NCBI RefSeq assembly: GCF_001653515.1
Contig: NZ_LYOY01000040.1
Location: 620,001 to 684,000, forward strand
Reading direction: 5' to 3'
Length of the DNA: 64,000 bases
DNA from: Streptomyces sp. ERV7
GTDB lineage: Bacteria; Actinomycetota; Actinomycetes; Streptomycetales; Streptomycetaceae
The position numbers and the translations under genes were made by a program. Below the pieces are notes generated by a model. The model was not told the DNA's origin, did not search any database, and saw nothing but the letters and a program-made list of their open reading frames with translations. Every line of letters starts with the position of its first letter. The stretch's first letter is position 1. This document shows positions 62,365 to 64,000 of the stretch, piece after piece.

Positions 62365-63177
62365 CTACCTCTGGGCAGGGCGTACGGAGGCTTCCTCCGG
62401 CTCTGCGGCGGCCGGGACCGGTGTGGAGGCCACGGATGCGGCGGCCGCCTTGGCCTTGGCCTCCGCGGCCGCCTTCGCCTTGGCCTCTTCGGCCGCCCGC
62501 TCGACCTTCTCGGGGGTGACGAACCGGTACCCGACATTCCGGACGGTGCCGATCAGCGACTCGTGCTCGGGGCCGAGCTTGGCCCGCAGCCGCCGTACAT
62601 GGACGTCGACCGTCCGGGTGCCGCCGAAGTAGTCATAGCCCCAGACCTCCTGGAGCAGCTGCGCGCGCGTGAAGACCCGGCCGGGGTGCTGCGCCAGGTA
62701 CTTCAGGAGCTCGAACTCCTTGAAGGTCAGATCCAGCACCCGGCCCTTGAGCTTGGCGCTGTACGTCGCCTCGTCCACGGAGAGATCGCCGTTGCGGATC
62801 TCCATGGGGGAGTCGTCGGAGGTGATCTGCTGGCGGCCCATCGCGAGCCGCAGCCGTGCCTCGACCTCCGCGGGGCCCGCGGTGTCCAGGAGCACGTCGT
62901 CGATGCCCCAGTCGGCGGTGACGGCGGCCAGACCGCCCTCGGTGACCACCAGGATCAGCGGACAGCCGGGGCCGGTGGAGCGCAGCAGCTGGCAGAGCGA
63001 GCGGACCTGCGGCAGGTCGCGGCGGCCGTCGACGAGGATCACGTCGGCACCGGGGGTGTCCACCAGGGCCGGGCCCTCGGCGGGGGCCACCCGCACGTTG
63101 TGCAGCAGCAGGCCGAGGGCGGGGAGCACCTCCGTCGAGGGCTGGAGGGCGTTGGTCAGGAGCAGTAGCGAGCTCAT
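62365..63177 (-). CDS. glnR: Nitrogen regulator GlnR
   Basis: A 270-residue OmpR-type regulator that I recognise as GlnR from its N-terminus (MSSLLLLTNALQPSTEVLPA) and its winged helix (FKEFELLKYLAQHPGRVFTR, then RTVDVHVRRLRAKLGPEHE). The receiver is atypical and not partnered by a kinase; the conserved Asp lies in ILVDGRRD. GlnR controls glnA, amtB, nir and other nitrogen genes. The tail after ~225 is Ala/Lys/Glu-rich and variable among species. The ATG is at 63177, divergent from the hydrolase gene. Confidence 0.95.
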   Translation of the reverse strand: MSSLLLLTNALQPSTEVLPALGLLLHNVRVAPAEGPALVDTPGADVILVDGRRDLPQVRSLCQLLRSTGPGCPLILVVTEGGLAAVTADWGIDDVLLDTAGPAEVEARLRLAMGRQQITSDDSPMEIRNGDLSVDEATYSAKLKGRVLDLTFKEFELLKYLAQHPGRVFTRAQLLQEVWGYDYFGGTRTVDVHVRRLRAKLGPEHESLIGTVRNVGYRFVTPEKVERAAEEAKAKAAAEAKAKAAAASVASTPVPAAAEPEEASVRPAQR

Positions 63178-63404
63178 CGCGCCCCACCTGCCCTGGTAGT
63201 CGTCGGTTTCTTCGGTTCGTGCACGGATTGCTCGCCCATAACGTCGGTTCCTCCTCGGTCCCTGCGAGGACGTTTACGGCACTTGTCGGTACTGGCTCCC
63301 GCGCCCTGAGAGCCTTTGTTCACCTGCTCGTAACAACGACCAGGAAACGCAAAAGGACCCGGGGGCTGCGCTGCCCGGATCCTCTGCCCAGCAGAATAGC
63401 CCAC

Positions 63405-64000
63405 ATGAGTTCCGGGGCAGAGGGCCGATTTCACACTGTGGATGTTTCCTCGATCACCAGGGGACCGCGGCGCGCAACTCTTCGCACCTCGGACGGTGTG
63501 TCCGTGGAGGCCTTCCACGACCCCTGCACGGCGGGCCCGGCGCGCACCGCGGTCGTGGTCGCGCACGGCTTCACGGGGTCGGCCGCCCGCCCGGCCCTGC
63601 GGCGGGCGGCGGGGGTGTTCGCCCAGTACGCGGGCGTGGTCACGTTCTCGTTCCGGGGCCACGGCGGCTCCGGCGGGCGCTCCACGGTCGGCGACCGCGA
63701 GGTGCTCGATCTGGCGGCGGCCGTGGAGTGGGCGAGATCACTCGGCTACGCGCGCGTGGTGACCGTCGGCTTCTCGATGGGCGGCTCGGTGGTCCTGCGG
63801 CACGCGGCGATGCACAAGGGGCTCACCGAGGCGCGGACCGACGCGGTCGTCTCCGTCAGTGCGCCGGCCCGTTGGTACTACCGGGGCACGGCCCCCATGC
63901 GGCGGCTGCACTGGCTGGTGACCCGGCCCGCCGGGCGGCTGGTCGGACGGCTCGGCTTCGCCACCCGGATCGACTCCCAGGAGTGGTGCCCGGTGCCGCT
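63405..64000 (+). CDS. Alpha/beta hydrolase, 5' part
   Basis: 198 residues are visible and the frame is open at the right edge. The start ATG 63405 (MSSGAEGRFHTVDVSS) has no Shine-Dalgarno, and CAGAAT lies seven bases upstream, so it may be leaderless. VVVAHGFTGSAARP gives the oxyanion strand and VVTVGFSMGGSVVLRHAA the nucleophile Ser. The Asp and His of the triad lie beyond the window. It is divergent from glnR. An esterase or lysophospholipase-like fold, substrate unknown. Confidence 0.9.
   Translation, partial: MSSGAEGRFHTVDVSSITRGPRRATLRTSDGVSVEAFHDPCTAGPARTAVVVAHGFTGSAARPALRRAAGVFAQYAGVVTFSFRGHGGSGGRSTVGDREVLDLAAAVEWARSLGYARVVTVGFSMGGSVVLRHAAMHKGLTEARTDAVVSVSAPARWYYRGTAPMRRLHWLVTRPAGRLVGRLGFATRIDSQEWCPVP

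Noticed and set aside
1..64000. CRISPR array
   Set aside because: No set of regularly spaced short repeats with unique spacers; the 60-bp period at 61092-61231 is a dispersed intergenic repeat with similar, not unique, spacers.

Overview
The window is high-GC actinobacterial DNA, almost certainly from a Streptomyces. The evidence is strong third-position GC bias, GTG/TTG starts behind strong Shine-Dalgarno sites, leaderless-looking genes, and recognisable Streptomyces core genes: wblA with its PBP and two ArsA-type ATPases, and glnR. About 50 genes are supported, along with at least eight decayed genes or gene remnants, one tRNA, several strong hairpin terminators and a few well-formed operators.

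1-25 kb is accessory. It opens with the 3' half of an ABC exporter overlapping an AMP-forming acyl ligase. Then come a DLH-fold protein lacking its nucleophile, a DUF4232 lipoprotein with an early TTA codon, a TetR/exported agmatine deiminase pair sharing a perfect operator, an APC permease, a VOC protein, an alpha/beta hydrolase, a probable metal module (His-rich membrane protein plus PepSY protein), a secreted FG-GAP protein, an RlmA-like rRNA methyltransferase, and a HEAT + MerR-HEAT operon with a textbook 19-bp-spacer MerR promoter. Between them lie remnants of an SDR, a frameshifted ricin-type lectin, a badly decayed ALF-repeat protein, a nitroreductase fragment and a secreted-protein tail.

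25-45 kb holds an FAD oxidoreductase, a SARP/AfsR-like regulator, DUF1838, a methyltransferase, a MarR/MFS efflux pair, a phytase-like esterase, a leaderless amidase, a class A beta-lactamase lipoprotein, a Moco oxidoreductase, a 5'-truncated SSS symporter coupled to an orphan LytS-type kinase, GNAT, SDR, a Tat-exported PI-PLC-like protein and a PAS-GAF-SpoIIE phosphatase whose ATPase domain is cut off.

45.5-52.9 kb is a compact island with defence character. It has a tyrosine recombinase carrying a LacI-type HTH inside its catalytic domain, an HNH nuclease of the phosphorothioate-DNA-recognising (ScoMcrA) type downstream of a DUF4041 + GIY-YIG (SNIPE-like) nuclease, and two unrecognised genes that converge and overlap by 71 bp. 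Four helically phased GGGAGCC-type repeats follow, then a terminator and tRNA-Pro(CGG). The unknown pair is the best candidate for something undescribed.

53-60.9 kb is conserved core: metallophosphoesterase, YqeY, bifunctional PBP, WblA, two ArsA ATPases, DUF4177 and RidA. A cluster of direct and inverted 20-bp repeats (60.97-61.23 kb) then separates this block from glnR, a LacI regulator and the start of a hydrolase. In the S. coelicolor map as I remember it, glnR lies far from wblA, so the repeat cluster may mark a rearrangement breakpoint.
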